Of a stretch of DNA of 50,104 nt, positions 1-7,299 are shown one piece after another; within the stretch, counting starts at the first letter, position 1; the number at the start of each line of letters is the position of its first letter. Under the pieces are notes generated by a model, which saw only the letters and a list, made by a program, of their open reading frames with translations, was not told the DNA's origin and did no database searches. Where the stretch lies: the NCBI GenBank assembly GCA_945787295.1, contig CALZHQ010000060.1:1-50104 (forward strand), written 5' to 3'. The stretch comes from an uncultured Desulfuromonadales bacterium (GTDB lineage Bacteria; Desulfobacterota; Desulfuromonadia; Desulfuromonadales; Geopsychrobacteraceae). The position numbers and the translations under genes were made by a program.

Positions 1-1
1 T

Positions 2-1168
2 CTGCTCTCCTTCTGCCGTAACGTCACCTTGGCCAACGCCAGCCTCAAAAGTGGGGAGTGGCAGCGAGCGCCCTTTACCGGCCACGAACTTAAAGAGAAA
101 ACTGTTGGCGTCATCGGTCTTGGCAAAGTCGGTGGCCGGGTTGCCCTGCGCTGCCGGGCGTTTGAAGCCAACGTCATTACTTACGATCCCTATATTTCGG
201 AAAAGCGCGCGGAGGATTTTGGGGTCAAGCTGGTCTCGCTGGAGGATGTCATCCGTTTCTCCGATATCATCACCGTGCACACTCCACTCAACGAGGAAAC
301 CCGCGACCTGATCAGCGCCGAGCACTTTGAAGGGATGCAGGACGGGGTGTTTATAGTCAACTGTGCCCGCGGCGGGATTATCAATGAAAAGGCGCTGCTT
401 GAGGCGTTGGAGAGCGGTAAGTGTGGCGGCGCGGCCTTTGACGTCTGGAGCGAGGAACCGCCGAAGACCGAAACCCTGAAAAAGCTGATCGGCCATCCGA
501 AGATGCTGGTGACACCGCACCTGGGCGCTTTCGACCCCGACCTGATGGAACAGATGAAGCCGTACATGAAGCTGATCTCCATCATCGGGGATTTCATTTC
601 CCAGCTGGCCCCGCCGAATCCGAACAAGATCACTTTTACCTACAACGGCAAGCTGGCCCGTTTTGATTGTGCCCCTTTGAGTGTTTGTGGCTTGGCGGCC
701 TTGCTCAATCACTGCACCGACCAGGAAATCAATATGGTCAATGCCGGGATGGTGGCGCGGGAAATGGGGATCGCCGTCGAGGAGGTCCGCTCGACCGAAA
801 CCGACTCTTTTTCCAACCTGATCACCTTGACGCTCGAAGGTTCACACGGCAAGCGGACCATCGCCGGCACCCTGTTCGAAGGGATCCCGAAAATCGTCAA
901 GATGCGTAACTTCGATATCGATTTTCGCCCCGAAGATCACATGCTGGTGATGACCTACGCCGACCGGCCCGGTTCGATCGGTAAGATCGGCACGATCCTC
1001 GGCAATGCAAATATCAACATCGGTAACATGAGCCTTGGCCGAACCGAAAAAGCGGGAGAGGCGATGGTGGTCTTTTCTATCGATTCCCCGGCCGATGAAG
1101 CGACCATCAACCAGGTCAAGGAGGCGATCGATGCCACCTTTATCCGTGTGGTGCATATTCAGCAGTAG
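2..1168 (+). CDS. serA: D-3-phosphoglycerate dehydrogenase, 5'-truncated by window edge
   Basis: Oxidises 3-phosphoglycerate to 3-phosphohydroxypyruvate with NAD, the first step of serine synthesis, in the cytosol. The frame is open from base 2 with no stop, so the gene begins upstream of the window and the TTG at 29 is not a start. Visible parts in order: end of the substrate domain (NASLKSGEW), the Rossmann glycine motif GVIGLGKVGG, the 2-hydroxyacid dehydrogenase signature around VNCARGGIINEKAL, the catalytic histidine in TPHLGA, an intervening domain, and a C-terminal ACT domain (ADRPGSIGKIGTIL) that in this family senses serine. The segment after the catalytic histidine (LGAFDPDLMEQ) differs from the common LGAST form. 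A convergent terminator follows the stop. Confidence 0.9.
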   Translation: MLSFCRNVTLANASLKSGEWQRAPFTGHELKEKTVGVIGLGKVGGRVALRCRAFEANVITYDPYISEKRAEDFGVKLVSLEDVIRFSDIITVHTPLNEETRDLISAEHFEGMQDGVFIVNCARGGIINEKALLEALESGKCGGAAFDVWSEEPPKTETLKKLIGHPKMLVTPHLGAFDPDLMEQMKPYMKLISIIGDFISQLAPPNPNKITFTYNGKLARFDCAPLSVCGLAALLNHCTDQEINMVNAGMVAREMGIAVEEVRSTETDSFSNLITLTLEGSHGKRTIAGTLFEGIPKIVKMRNFDIDFRPEDHMLVMTYADRPGSIGKIGTILGNANINIGNMSLGRTEKAGEAMVVFSIDSPADEATINQVKEAIDATFIRVVHIQQ

Positions 1169-1186
1169 TATCTGAATGACAGTGGA

Positions 1187-1220
1187 AAGGCGTGTCCCTA
1201 GTTAGGTGACACGCCTTTTT
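1187..1220. terminator. Intrinsic terminator between serA and mqnD
   Basis: A perfect 10-bp stem (AAGGCGTGTC, 1187-1196, with GACACGCCTT, 1208-1217) encloses an 11-nt loop and runs into a T tract on the plus strand. It lies between two convergent genes. On the minus strand the T tract is shorter, so termination there would be weaker. Confidence 0.85.
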
Positions 1221-1239
1221 CCGTTTTGAGTTAGCCATG

Positions 1240-2073
1240 TTAATCGATAAACAGGGGTCTGTCACAGTGAGGGATAAGTCCGCGGGCTTCTGCGCGGGCA
1301 AGTAGAGTTTCGACAGCCAGGGTTCCTTCATGGCCAAGATCGACAGAGAAGTTATTGACGTACAGTTCGATGTGGCTGCTAATCACCTCATCATCCAGTT
1401 CCTGGGCATATTGTTTGATGTAGTCTCGCGGTTGCTGCGGGTTGGCGAAAGCGTATTCGACACTTGAGCGTAACGCAGTATCGAGTTGTTTGATCAGGTC
1501 TGATCCGAGCGAACGTTTGGCCAAAATTCCGCCGAGCGGAATCGGGCAGCCGGAATCCTCTTCCCACCATCGGCCAAGGTCGAGTACTTTTTGCAAGCCG
1601 AACTGCTGATAGGTAAAGCGCGATTCGTGGATGATGACGCCGGCATCCGCTTGGCCATTGCAGACGGCGTCCATGATTTTATGGAACGGGAGGATGAGCA
1701 GGTCCTTGTAGCCTGAGTCGTGAAGTTGCAGCAACAGGTTGGCGGTTGTCAGTTTTCCGGGGATGGCGATCCGCTTGCCGCGCAGTTGCTGCATATCGGT
1801 CGGCTGTTTGGAAACCACCAGCGGACCACAGCCGCGCCCCAAGGCGCCGCCGCTGCGTAACAGGCAATAGTCTTCGCGTAGGTAGCCGAAGGCATGATAG
1901 GAGATTTTTGTCAGATCAAGCTCTCCGGCCAGGGCCAACTTGTTGAGGGTTTCAACATCTTCCAGCCGTTCCCGGAAGCTGGTTTCCGGACAGCTGATCT
2001 GTCCATGGATCAGGCCAAAAAAGATAAAGGTGTCATTCGGGCATGGGGAGTAGCCGAGGGTTAAATGTCGCAT
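1240..2073 (-). CDS. mqnD: 1,4-dihydroxy-6-naphthoate synthase (MqnD)
   Basis: Converts cyclic de-hypoxanthine futalosine to 1,4-dihydroxy-6-naphthoate in the futalosine route to menaquinone. The protein (277 aa) opens with the family hallmark LGYSPCPNDTFIF and has the periplasmic-binding-protein-like fold of MqnA/MqnD; MqnA (chorismate dehydratase) starts differently. A longer open frame reaches 2232, but its extra 53 residues are the Pro/Arg-rich antisense-frame translation of mqnB; the ATG at 2073 has an AGGACGAGA ribosome site and overlaps the mqnB stop by 13 bp. It is the last gene of an operon with mqnB and the 386-aa unknown gene. Confidence 0.9.
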   Translation of the reverse strand: MRHLTLGYSPCPNDTFIFFGLIHGQISCPETSFRERLEDVETLNKLALAGELDLTKISYHAFGYLREDYCLLRSGGALGRGCGPLVVSKQPTDMQQLRGKRIAIPGKLTTANLLLQLHDSGYKDLLILPFHKIMDAVCNGQADAGVIIHESRFTYQQFGLQKVLDLGRWWEEDSGCPIPLGGILAKRSLGSDLIKQLDTALRSSVEYAFANPQQPRDYIKQYAQELDDEVISSHIELYVNNFSVDLGHEGTLAVETLLARAEARGLIPHCDRPLFID

Positions 2074-2792
2074 GCTCTCGTCCTGTTTTCTGGCCAGTTT
2101 TGCAGGATCTTCAACAGGCCCAGCTGGGCTGCTTCGGCTCCCCGCGCGATGTCCCACTGCTGGGGGTCGCGAGTGCCGGTCGGGTTGGAAATGCCGCGCA
2201 GTTCCAGGAGGGGCAGGCGGTACTCCGCACAAACCTGCGCTGCGGCAGCGCCTTCCATGTTTTCACAGATGCCACCGGTCCGCTGCTGGAGCTCTTCGCT
2301 AAGTCGCGCATGACCGCTGCAGCAGTTTACGGAAACAAAGGGGCCGAAATGGGCATCAGGGAGGATTGTTCGGGCCAGGTCGGTAACTGTCGATTGTAGT
2401 GAGTAGGCTTGCTGGGTGGTCAGCATCAGCCCAGGTTGTTGCGGAATGTCAAGTTGTGCCAAGGGGATGAAGTGATCGGCTGTTGCGGCACCGAGATCGC
2501 CACAGATCTCTTCGCTGGCCAGGGCCAGGTCACCGTTTTGCAGGCCACTGTCCGGATAACTGCCACCGCAGCCGCAGAGCAGGACAGTTTGTGGCGAAAA
2601 CCGCTCCAAGAGCCTGGTCAATTGGATGGCCATGGCCGCTTGGCCGATCCCGCTATGGGCCAGCAGGACCGCTTGGTTATGAATGGTGCCGGAAAAAACC
2701 TGGCAGGAGCCGAGCTCCTCTGAGCGGCTATTTTGTAGCTGTCTGCGGAGCAGGGCGGTTTCCAGCGGTACGGCGGCAATGATTAGCTGCAT
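2061..2792 (-). CDS. mqnB: Futalosine hydrolase (MqnB)
   Basis: Hydrolyses futalosine to de-hypoxanthine futalosine plus hypoxanthine, the step before MqnC and MqnD in menaquinone synthesis. The 243-aa protein belongs to the nucleoside phosphorylase/MTAN superfamily: it starts with the strand IIAAVPLE, carries the glycine-rich SGIGQAAMA and LLCGCGGSY segments, and ends with the purine-site motif ENMEGAAAAQVC followed by LELRGISNPTG, where the Glu-Asn-Met-Glu-Gly series is typical. Clustering with mqnD separates it from methylthioadenosine nucleosidase. It follows the upstream gene by 7 bp. Confidence 0.88.
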   Translation of the reverse strand: MQLIIAAVPLETALLRRQLQNSRSEELGSCQVFSGTIHNQAVLLAHSGIGQAAMAIQLTRLLERFSPQTVLLCGCGGSYPDSGLQNGDLALASEEICGDLGAATADHFIPLAQLDIPQQPGLMLTTQQAYSLQSTVTDLARTILPDAHFGPFVSVNCCSGHARLSEELQQRTGGICENMEGAAAAQVCAEYRLPLLELRGISNPTGTRDPQQWDIARGAEAAQLGLLKILQNWPENRTRACDI

Positions 2793-2799
2793 GGCGAGA

Positions 2800-3960
2800 T
2801 CAGTTTTTGAACCAGTCCTGACGGATCAGGTCGCGGCGCAGGATGATCCCCTGGTTACGAACCACTCCCTGGTACCAGAAACGTTCCTGTTGCAGTTCCG
2901 GCTCCGATGGGGGGTCGAGGCGCTTGCGGCGATCGATCAGGACCGCTTGGAAGGTCTCATCCGGTTCTGAGACGATGGAGGTGATTTTTTCCGCCAGGCT
3001 CTGGGGGGCAACCTCAATCACCAACTGAATGGTGTCGCGGATTTTCAGCCCCTGTCGATACTCCCACAGGTCTCCCTCAAAGCCATTTTCACACTCGGTG
3101 ACAAAATCACTCCAATCGAGCAGCAGGCTGCCGAATTCAATATCGGCCAGTTCTTCATCAGGAATTTCGCGTTTGATCAGCTCGGCGATCTGCTCCTGCT
3201 CTTTGCGAGTCAGGAAGAATGACAGCCCCTCTTCAACCTGATACATGTCGAGCCGTTCGATCAGTTCGCTGCAGAAGTTGTTTGAATCGAGTTCGTTATC
3301 TGTAAGGCCCTGTAGCTCGGCAGGTAATAAATTGCGCGGGTAGCCGAGCAGGGATAAATGATCATGACCGAAGTCAGCCGGCAGCGTTAAGCATCGACTA
3401 TGCGGAACCTGGTGCTGGTGCAGAAAATCGGAAAGACGCAGGTGATTGTCGGTAAAGAAGGTCATGACCTTTTCTTCCGAAAAAAACAGCTCCAACCCTT
3501 TGCGGTTGTTGGCCAGGCCAAAACCGACAAAGCCGTCATGAATCATGCGGCCGAGATACGGGCCGATAACACCCAAAAGCTCCCGGGTCGGCAGATAGGG
3601 GGAGTAGTGGACAATCGGCGCCGGCCGTTCTGCGGAGCTACTGGGGCGCAGAGCGAGGGATTCTTCGGGATAGTGTTCGAGAATAAAAAAGGCTTCTTCG
3701 GCCATAAAGCGGCTGAAACTACTGACGATCGGCGCAACTTTGCCGGCATTTACCGTTGCGGTAAAACGGTAGGCATTATCGCAATCTTCCAACAGGGAGA
3801 TTTCAAAGCCCTCACGCTGCTGGGAGGCGGTAAATTTGTCTTTCTGCCAGCGTCTGAGGCCGACCGGCAGATCAAGAAACTTCGACAAGGGCAGCCCTTT
3901 AGTGCTCTGTCTCGAGGGAAATAAATAACTGTTTGCATCATTATGGATTTTTCCTGTCAA
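2800..3960 (-). CDS. Conserved hypothetical protein, first gene of the mqnB-mqnD operon
   Basis: I do not recognise this 386-aa protein. It has no signal peptide and no clear membrane segment, is rich in aromatic and acidic residues, and shows no Walker, zinc or nuclease motif. The C-terminal part (IQLVIEVAPQSLAEKI) resembles a short alpha/beta domain. It precedes mqnB by 7 bp on the same strand, so it is probably cotranscribed with the menaquinone genes, but this does not prove a shared role. The start is uncertain: the longest frame begins at a TTG (3958-3960) without a clear ribosome site, and a TTG about 25 codons later has AAAGGG in front. Confidence 0.7.
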   Translation of the reverse strand: MTGKIHNDANSYLFPSRQSTKGLPLSKFLDLPVGLRRWQKDKFTASQQREGFEISLLEDCDNAYRFTATVNAGKVAPIVSSFSRFMAEEAFFILEHYPEESLALRPSSSAERPAPIVHYSPYLPTRELLGVIGPYLGRMIHDGFVGFGLANNRKGLELFFSEEKVMTFFTDNHLRLSDFLHQHQVPHSRCLTLPADFGHDHLSLLGYPRNLLPAELQGLTDNELDSNNFCSELIERLDMYQVEEGLSFFLTRKEQEQIAELIKREIPDEELADIEFGSLLLDWSDFVTECENGFEGDLWEYRQGLKIRDTIQLVIEVAPQSLAEKITSIVSEPDETFQAVLIDRRKRLDPPSEPELQQERFWYQGVVRNQGIILRRDLIRQDWFKN

Positions 3961-4041
3961 GTCAACTGGCAGATGCCGATGGGGGTGGCAAGGGGATATT
4001 TCAGCAAATTAAGTTTTTTTTAAAAATAGTCTTTAAACACC

Positions 4042-4070
4042 TTGAAATGAGACTTTTTAAATGATATACA
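4042..4070 (+). promoter_or_regulatory. Sigma-70 promoter of mglB-mglA
   Basis: TTGAAA (4042-4047), a 17-bp spacer and TATACA (4065-4070) match the vegetative promoter closely. The surrounding DNA is AT-rich. Transcription would start near 4077, about 17 bp before the AAGGAG ribosome site of the roadblock gene. Confidence 0.75.
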
Positions 4071-4106
4071 AAACTGTGCTATTAAACTTTGGCAAGGAGA
4101 CAATTC

Positions 4107-4610
4107 ATGCTTGGTCCCCAGTCCTCTCTGGTGATGTACGACGAGGAGTATCAGCGGATTCTGGTATTGCTGGAAAAGCTGCTTCGCGAATCAAATTCTA
4201 AAGTTATTTTTCTGGTCGATAAGAATGGTCAGCTGATTGCTGCAACCGGAGAAACTGCTAACCTCGACACGACGAGCCTGGCATCCCTGACGGCAGGGAA
4301 CATCGCTGCAACGGGCGGGCTGGCAAAGCTTATCGGTGAGAAGGAATTTTCTATTCTTTTCCATGAGGGGGAAAAAGATAACATCCATATCTCTATCGTC
4401 GGCGGTAGGGTCATTCTTGTTGTCATCTTCGATCAGCGCAGTTCCCTCGGTCTGGTCCGCTTACGGGTCAAAAAAGCCAGCGCTGACCTGGCGACTGTCT
4501 TTGAAGATCTGGCGAAAAAAGCTGAAGTTGAGACGGCCTCGGCTGGCGCTGGCGGTGCCAGCCCCTTCGCTGAAATTACCGACGACGATATCGATAATCT
4601 TTTCAACTGA
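4107..4610 (+). CDS. mglB: Roadblock/LC7 domain protein, MglB-like
   Basis: MglB proteins are GTPase-activating partners of the Ras-like polarity switch MglA in Myxococcus and Thermus. This 167-aa protein has the roadblock fold: helix ([14 protein letters not shown]), strand [16 protein letters not shown], central [12 protein letters not shown] helix, and strands around [16 protein letters not shown]. An acidic C-terminal tail ([11 protein letters not shown]) follows. The start chosen is ATG 4107, 7 nt after AAGGAG; a TTG at 4089 would put the ribosome site inside the gene. It lies 14 bp upstream of mglA, as expected for a cognate pair. Whether it controls motility polarity here is inference. 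Confidence 0.85.
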   Translation: MLGPQSSLVMYDEEYQRILVLLEKLLRESNSKVIFLVDKNGQLIAATGETANLDTTSLASLTAGNIAATGGLAKLIGEKEFSILFHEGEKDNIHISIVGGRVILVVIFDQRSSLGLVRLRVKKASADLATVFEDLAKKAEVETASAGAGGASPFAEITDDDIDNLFN

Positions 4611-4624
4611 TCGAGGTTCACAGG

Positions 4625-5212
4625 ATGTCATTTATCAACTACGCATCACGTGAGATCAACTGTAAGATTGTCTATTACGGTCCCGGTCTCTGTGGCAAAA
4701 CAACCAACCTACAGTACATCTATAATAAGACAGCGAATGAGGCCAAAGGGAAGATGATCTCCCTGGCAACGGAAACCGAGCGGACCCTGTTTTTCGACTT
4801 TTTACCGCTGGCTCTTGGCGAGATTCGTGGTTTCAAAACCCGCTTCCATCTCTACACCGTGCCGGGACAGGTTTTTTATGATGCTTCCCGGAAGTTGATC
4901 CTGAAAGGGGTCGATGGCGTCGTCTTTGTTGCTGATTCTCAGGATGCGCGTCTCGATGCCAATATTGAGAGCATGGAGAATCTCAAGGACAATCTTGAAG
5001 AGCAGGGGTTTGACATCGAAAAGATCCCCTTTGTTATCCAGTACAACAAACGCGACCTGCCGGATGTCACCCCGGTAGAAGAGCTCAGTAATTTGCTCAA
5101 CCCACGCAAGGTTCCTGAGTTGGAAGGCTGTGCCACCACCGGAGAAGGAATTTTCGAGACTCTCAAGGCGGTTGCCAAATTGGTCCTTTCTGATCTGAAA
5201 AAAGGTGGCTGA
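4625..5212 (+). CDS. mglA: Ras-like GTPase MglA
   Basis: A small GTPase of 195 aa that in related bacteria marks the leading pole and directs type IV pili and other polar machinery. Visible motifs: P-loop GPGLCGKTT (about residues 19-27), the switch region [12 protein letters not shown], the PGQ of switch II (where Ras has DxxGQ), and the guanine-specificity motif NKRD near residue 140. The family-typical P-loop with GPGLCGKTT and TVPGQ separates it from Rab/Ras of eukaryotes. Preceded by CAGG and close to mglB; followed by the tRNA-Asn promoter. Confidence 0.93.
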   Translation: MSFINYASREINCKIVYYGPGLCGKTTNLQYIYNKTANEAKGKMISLATETERTLFFDFLPLALGEIRGFKTRFHLYTVPGQVFYDASRKLILKGVDGVVFVADSQDARLDANIESMENLKDNLEEQGFDIEKIPFVIQYNKRDLPDVTPVEELSNLLNPRKVPELEGCATTGEGIFETLKAVAKLVLSDLKKGG

Positions 5213-5233
5213 AAGCCCTGCCGAAAAAAGGTC

Positions 5234-5262
5234 TTGACAGCGGAGAGGCAATTTTCTATATT
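5234..5262 (+). promoter_or_regulatory. Sigma-70 promoter of tRNA-Asn
   Basis: Consensus TTGACA (5234-5239), a 17-bp spacer and TATATT (5257-5262) stand 20 bp upstream of the tRNA. Its near-consensus quality fits a stable RNA promoter. Confidence 0.8.
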
Positions 5263-5272
5263 CCCTCTCCGC
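5240..5272. repeat. Inverted repeat straddling the tRNA-Asn -10 box
   Basis: GCGGAGAGG (5240-5248) and CCTCTCCGC (5264-5272) are perfect 9-bp arms around a 15-bp AT-rich centre that contains the -10 hexamer. It lacks a T tract, so a terminator for mglA is less likely than an operator or an accidental symmetry. Confidence 0.6.
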
Positions 5273-5282
5273 AACACCCCAT

Positions 5283-5358
5283 TCCCTTTTAGCTCAGTTG
5301 GTAGAGCATCTGACTGTTAATCAGATTGTCGCTGGTTCGAGCCCAGCAAAGGGAGCCA
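5283..5358 (+). tRNA. tRNA-Asn (anticodon GTT)
   Basis: A full 76-nt cloverleaf with encoded CCA. Acceptor TCCCTTT (5283-5289) pairs with AAAGGGA (5348-5354); D stem GCTC/GAGC; anticodon stem TCTGA/TCAGA around loop CTGTTAA with GTT at 5316-5318; T stem GCTGG/CCAGC around TTCGAGC; discriminator G and CCA at 5355-5358. Its 3' end is copied twice downstream and appears to be the integration target of the accessory region that follows. Confidence 0.97.
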
Positions 5359-5365
5359 TAAAATA
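5351..5365 (+). repeat. Putative attL core: tRNA-Asn 3' end, copy A
   Basis: The 15 bases GGGAGCCATAAAATA, spanning the last acceptor bases, CCA and the first bases after the tRNA, recur exactly at 9912-9926 and 12108-12122 in the same orientation. The pattern is that of an attachment core at a tRNA 3' end. Confidence 0.75.
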
Positions 5366-5366
5366 T

Positions 5367-5396
5367 ACGGCCGATTTCCTTCGTGAAATCGGCCGT
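5367..5396 (+). terminator. Terminator hairpin after tRNA-Asn
   Basis: A perfect 12-bp stem, ACGGCCGATTTC (5367-5378) with GAAATCGGCCGT (5385-5396), has a 6-nt loop and is followed by a short T-rich stretch. Hairpins also follow the other two repeat copies, but with unrelated stem sequences. Confidence 0.75.
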
Positions 5397-5571
5397 TTGC
5401 ATTTCTTTGGGTTGTCGTCAAACTTTTGGTATTCTTTTCATTTTGACAAAATTCCATAGAAATCAGTAAGTTGAGTAGTTCGAGTCCGGGATGGTTTGTT
5501 TTCTTTTTTGGCTTTGATTTCAGTGGTTGGCACACCCCTACTTAAACCCATAGTCTTTCCTCCCTGTGCGG

Positions 5572-5636
5572 GCAACATGGATGTTGCTTTCTGGGGAAGT
5601 CCTTGCAAATTTATCGGATAGCAACATATGTGTTGC
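5572..5636. promoter_or_regulatory. Two palindromic operators upstream of hipB (cassette 1)
   Basis: GCAACATGGATGTTGC (5572-5587) is a near-perfect palindrome with a 2-bp centre, and GCAACATATGTGTTGC (5621-5636) is a close variant 49 bp downstream. The second overlaps the -35 box of the hipBA promoter. HipB-type antitoxins repress their own operon through such paired sites, so autoregulation is the natural reading. Confidence 0.7.
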
Positions 5637-5661
5637 CTTCTTGAAATAAAGAAGCTAGTAT
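5633..5661 (+). promoter_or_regulatory. Sigma-70 promoter of hipBA (cassette 1)
   Basis: TTGCCT (5633-5638), a 17-bp spacer and TAGTAT (5656-5661). The -35 lies within the second palindromic operator. Transcription would begin about 30 bp before the hipB ATG. Confidence 0.6.
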
Positions 5662-5698
5662 GTTTCCTGTGCTATTGAAAGCAATACAGGAGCCTACA

Positions 5699-6037
5699 AT
5701 GACAGACTCTCTACTTCGGCAGTTCAAAAAAAGACGCTTAGCGTTGGGGCTAAAGCAAAACGACATGATGATGCGCATCGGCGTATCCCGTCAGCAATAC
5801 CAACGCTTGGAGACCAAGGGCAATCCACAGCTAGATACTCTGGAGTTGATTGCTAAAGGTCTTAACAGCGAATTGATGCTTATTCCCAAGGAAAAGCTAC
5901 GTGCCGTAATCGCTGTGCTCGAAAGTGCCGACCTGGATCTGGCGTCACGGGGAAAACCATCTAAGCAGGCAAGTGATATTGAAAAGAAAAGCCTGTCTGA
6001 CGACCCATGGCAGAATATGCTTGAGGATGATCAATGA
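5699..6037 (+). CDS. hipB: HipB-like antitoxin, XRE-family repressor
   Basis: DNA-binding antitoxin of a HipBA toxin-antitoxin pair, 112 aa. A helix-turn-helix occupies about residues 5-60 (RRLALGLKQNDMMMRIGVS, then RQQYQRLETKGNPQ). The C-terminal tail is polar. The start chosen is ATG 5699 with AGGAG 6 nt upstream; a TTG-type start at 5660 would overlap the -10 box. Its stop overlaps the hipA start (ATGA at 6034-6037), so the two are translationally coupled. Not close in sequence to the second HipB of the window. Confidence 0.85.
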   Translation: MTDSLLRQFKKRRLALGLKQNDMMMRIGVSRQQYQRLETKGNPQLDTLELIAKGLNSELMLIPKEKLRAVIAVLESADLDLASRGKPSKQASDIEKKSLSDDPWQNMLEDDQ

Positions 6038-7299
6038 GTAATAGCGACGCAGATGAAATCAACGTGCTTAGGCTGACTTTGCACGGTAGGCTGATTGGCT
6101 ATCTGGCCGGTTTCCATGATGGCCGAAATGTATTGAGCTTTGCAGATGAGTATAGGTTTGATGCAACTCGTCCGACGTTCAGTTTAATTACCCATCCCGG
6201 ATTCCCGCACTCAGAAAAGCTGATGGAGGAGCCTTGGTCGCGCAAACATAAACTGCATCCCACGCTTTCCAATTTGCTCCCAGAGGGGTCTTTAAGGGAG
6301 CTGATTGCTCAAGGCCTCAAGGTGCATGTCGACAACGAGTTTCACATTTTCTCGTATCTGGGCGGTGATTTGCCGGGTGCGTTGGTTACTGAGCCTATGG
6401 AGCCAGATGAGGTGCCAGCGAGTGTCTTGTCTGCTCACGGTAAAGTTAAGGCCGTTAGATTCGAGAAGGTTACGCGTGAAAACAAGTTCTCTCTCGCTGG
6501 CGTTCAGATGAAGTTTTCCATGAAACAAAAGGATGGCCGTTACAATTTGTCTAAAGGGGATGTCCTTGGTGATTGGATCATAAAGACACCATCAACCAAG
6601 CACAAAGATGTGCCGGCCAATGAATTTACGGCACTGACCTTGGCATCTATGGTCGGTGTTGATGTGCCCGAAATAAAGCTGGTGGAATTGGATAAGATCG
6701 ATAACTTGCCGCAAATCAATTTGCCAGATGAAAAGCTGGCATTTGCGATAAAGCGCTTCGATCGTAACGATGATCAGCGAATTCACATGGAAGATTTTGC
6801 GCAAGTATTGGTGAGGTACCCCCATGAAAAATATAATTCCGCAAGCTATGAGCAAATAGGTAAAATTCTTTACAATTTCTCCGGCGATGACTTGGCTGAC
6901 ACGCAACAGTTCGCGAGGCGGTTGCTAGTTAATATTCTACTGGCCAATGGCGATGCGCATCTCAAAAACTGGAGTTTGCTCTACTCTGATCAAGTCACAC
7001 CGCGACTTTCCCCAGCCTATGACATCGTCACTACGAGCGTTTATATTGAGAACGAAAGGCAATACGCGCTCAATCTTGGAAAGACAAAGGAGTGGCATGA
7101 CGTTACTTATGCAAACTTTGAGATGTGGGCCAAGCGAGCCGGTGTGCCATGGCGCGCTATAAAGCCACATCTCGATGACACCATGGAAAAAGCGCGAAGT
7201 TTATGGCCAAGGACCTTAAATGATCTGCCCATGAACGACGAGCACAAAGATAGGCTGCGGACCCATTGGGCTAAGCTACAAAAAGATTTTCGCATTTAA
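6034..7299 (+). CDS. hipA: HipA-like serine/threonine kinase toxin
   Basis: HipA toxins phosphorylate a tRNA ligase (glutamyl-tRNA synthetase for E. coli HipA) and so stop growth. This 421-aa protein shows the family order: N-terminal couple_hipA region (LTLHGRLIGYLAG to HPTLSNLLPEGSLRE), phosphate-binding loop FSLAGVQMKFS (about residues 150-160), KRFDR, MEDFAQVL, the catalytic loop NGDAHLKNW (about 309-317) and the metal-binding LSPAYDIV. All kinase residues appear intact. It diverges from the second HipA in length and sequence and is of the HipA type without the QEKT loop. The stop overlaps the end of the convergent helicase gene by 4 bp. Confidence 0.88.
   Translation: MSNSDADEINVLRLTLHGRLIGYLAGFHDGRNVLSFADEYRFDATRPTFSLITHPGFPHSEKLMEEPWSRKHKLHPTLSNLLPEGSLRELIAQGLKVHVDNEFHIFSYLGGDLPGALVTEPMEPDEVPASVLSAHGKVKAVRFEKVTRENKFSLAGVQMKFSMKQKDGRYNLSKGDVLGDWIIKTPSTKHKDVPANEFTALTLASMVGVDVPEIKLVELDKIDNLPQINLPDEKLAFAIKRFDRNDDQRIHMEDFAQVLVRYPHEKYNSASYEQIGKILYNFSGDDLADTQQFARRLLVNILLANGDAHLKNWSLLYSDQVTPRLSPAYDIVTTSVYIENERQYALNLGKTKEWHDVTYANFEMWAKRAGVPWRAIKPHLDDTMEKARSLWPRTLNDLPMNDEHKDRLRTHWAKLQKDFRI

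Noticed and set aside
5478..5487. A T-loop-like word GTTCGAGTCC suggesting another tRNA fragment
   Set aside because: No acceptor or anticodon stem can be folded around it and it lacks the 15-base core seen in the repeats.
5317..5535. A 72-aa minus-strand frame across tRNA-Asn
   Set aside because: Its C-terminal part is simply the complement of the tRNA, a common false call over tRNA genes.
5572..5636. CRISPR-like repeat pair near hipB
   Set aside because: Only two short palindromes exist with a single 33-bp gap and no cas gene; operator sites explain them better.
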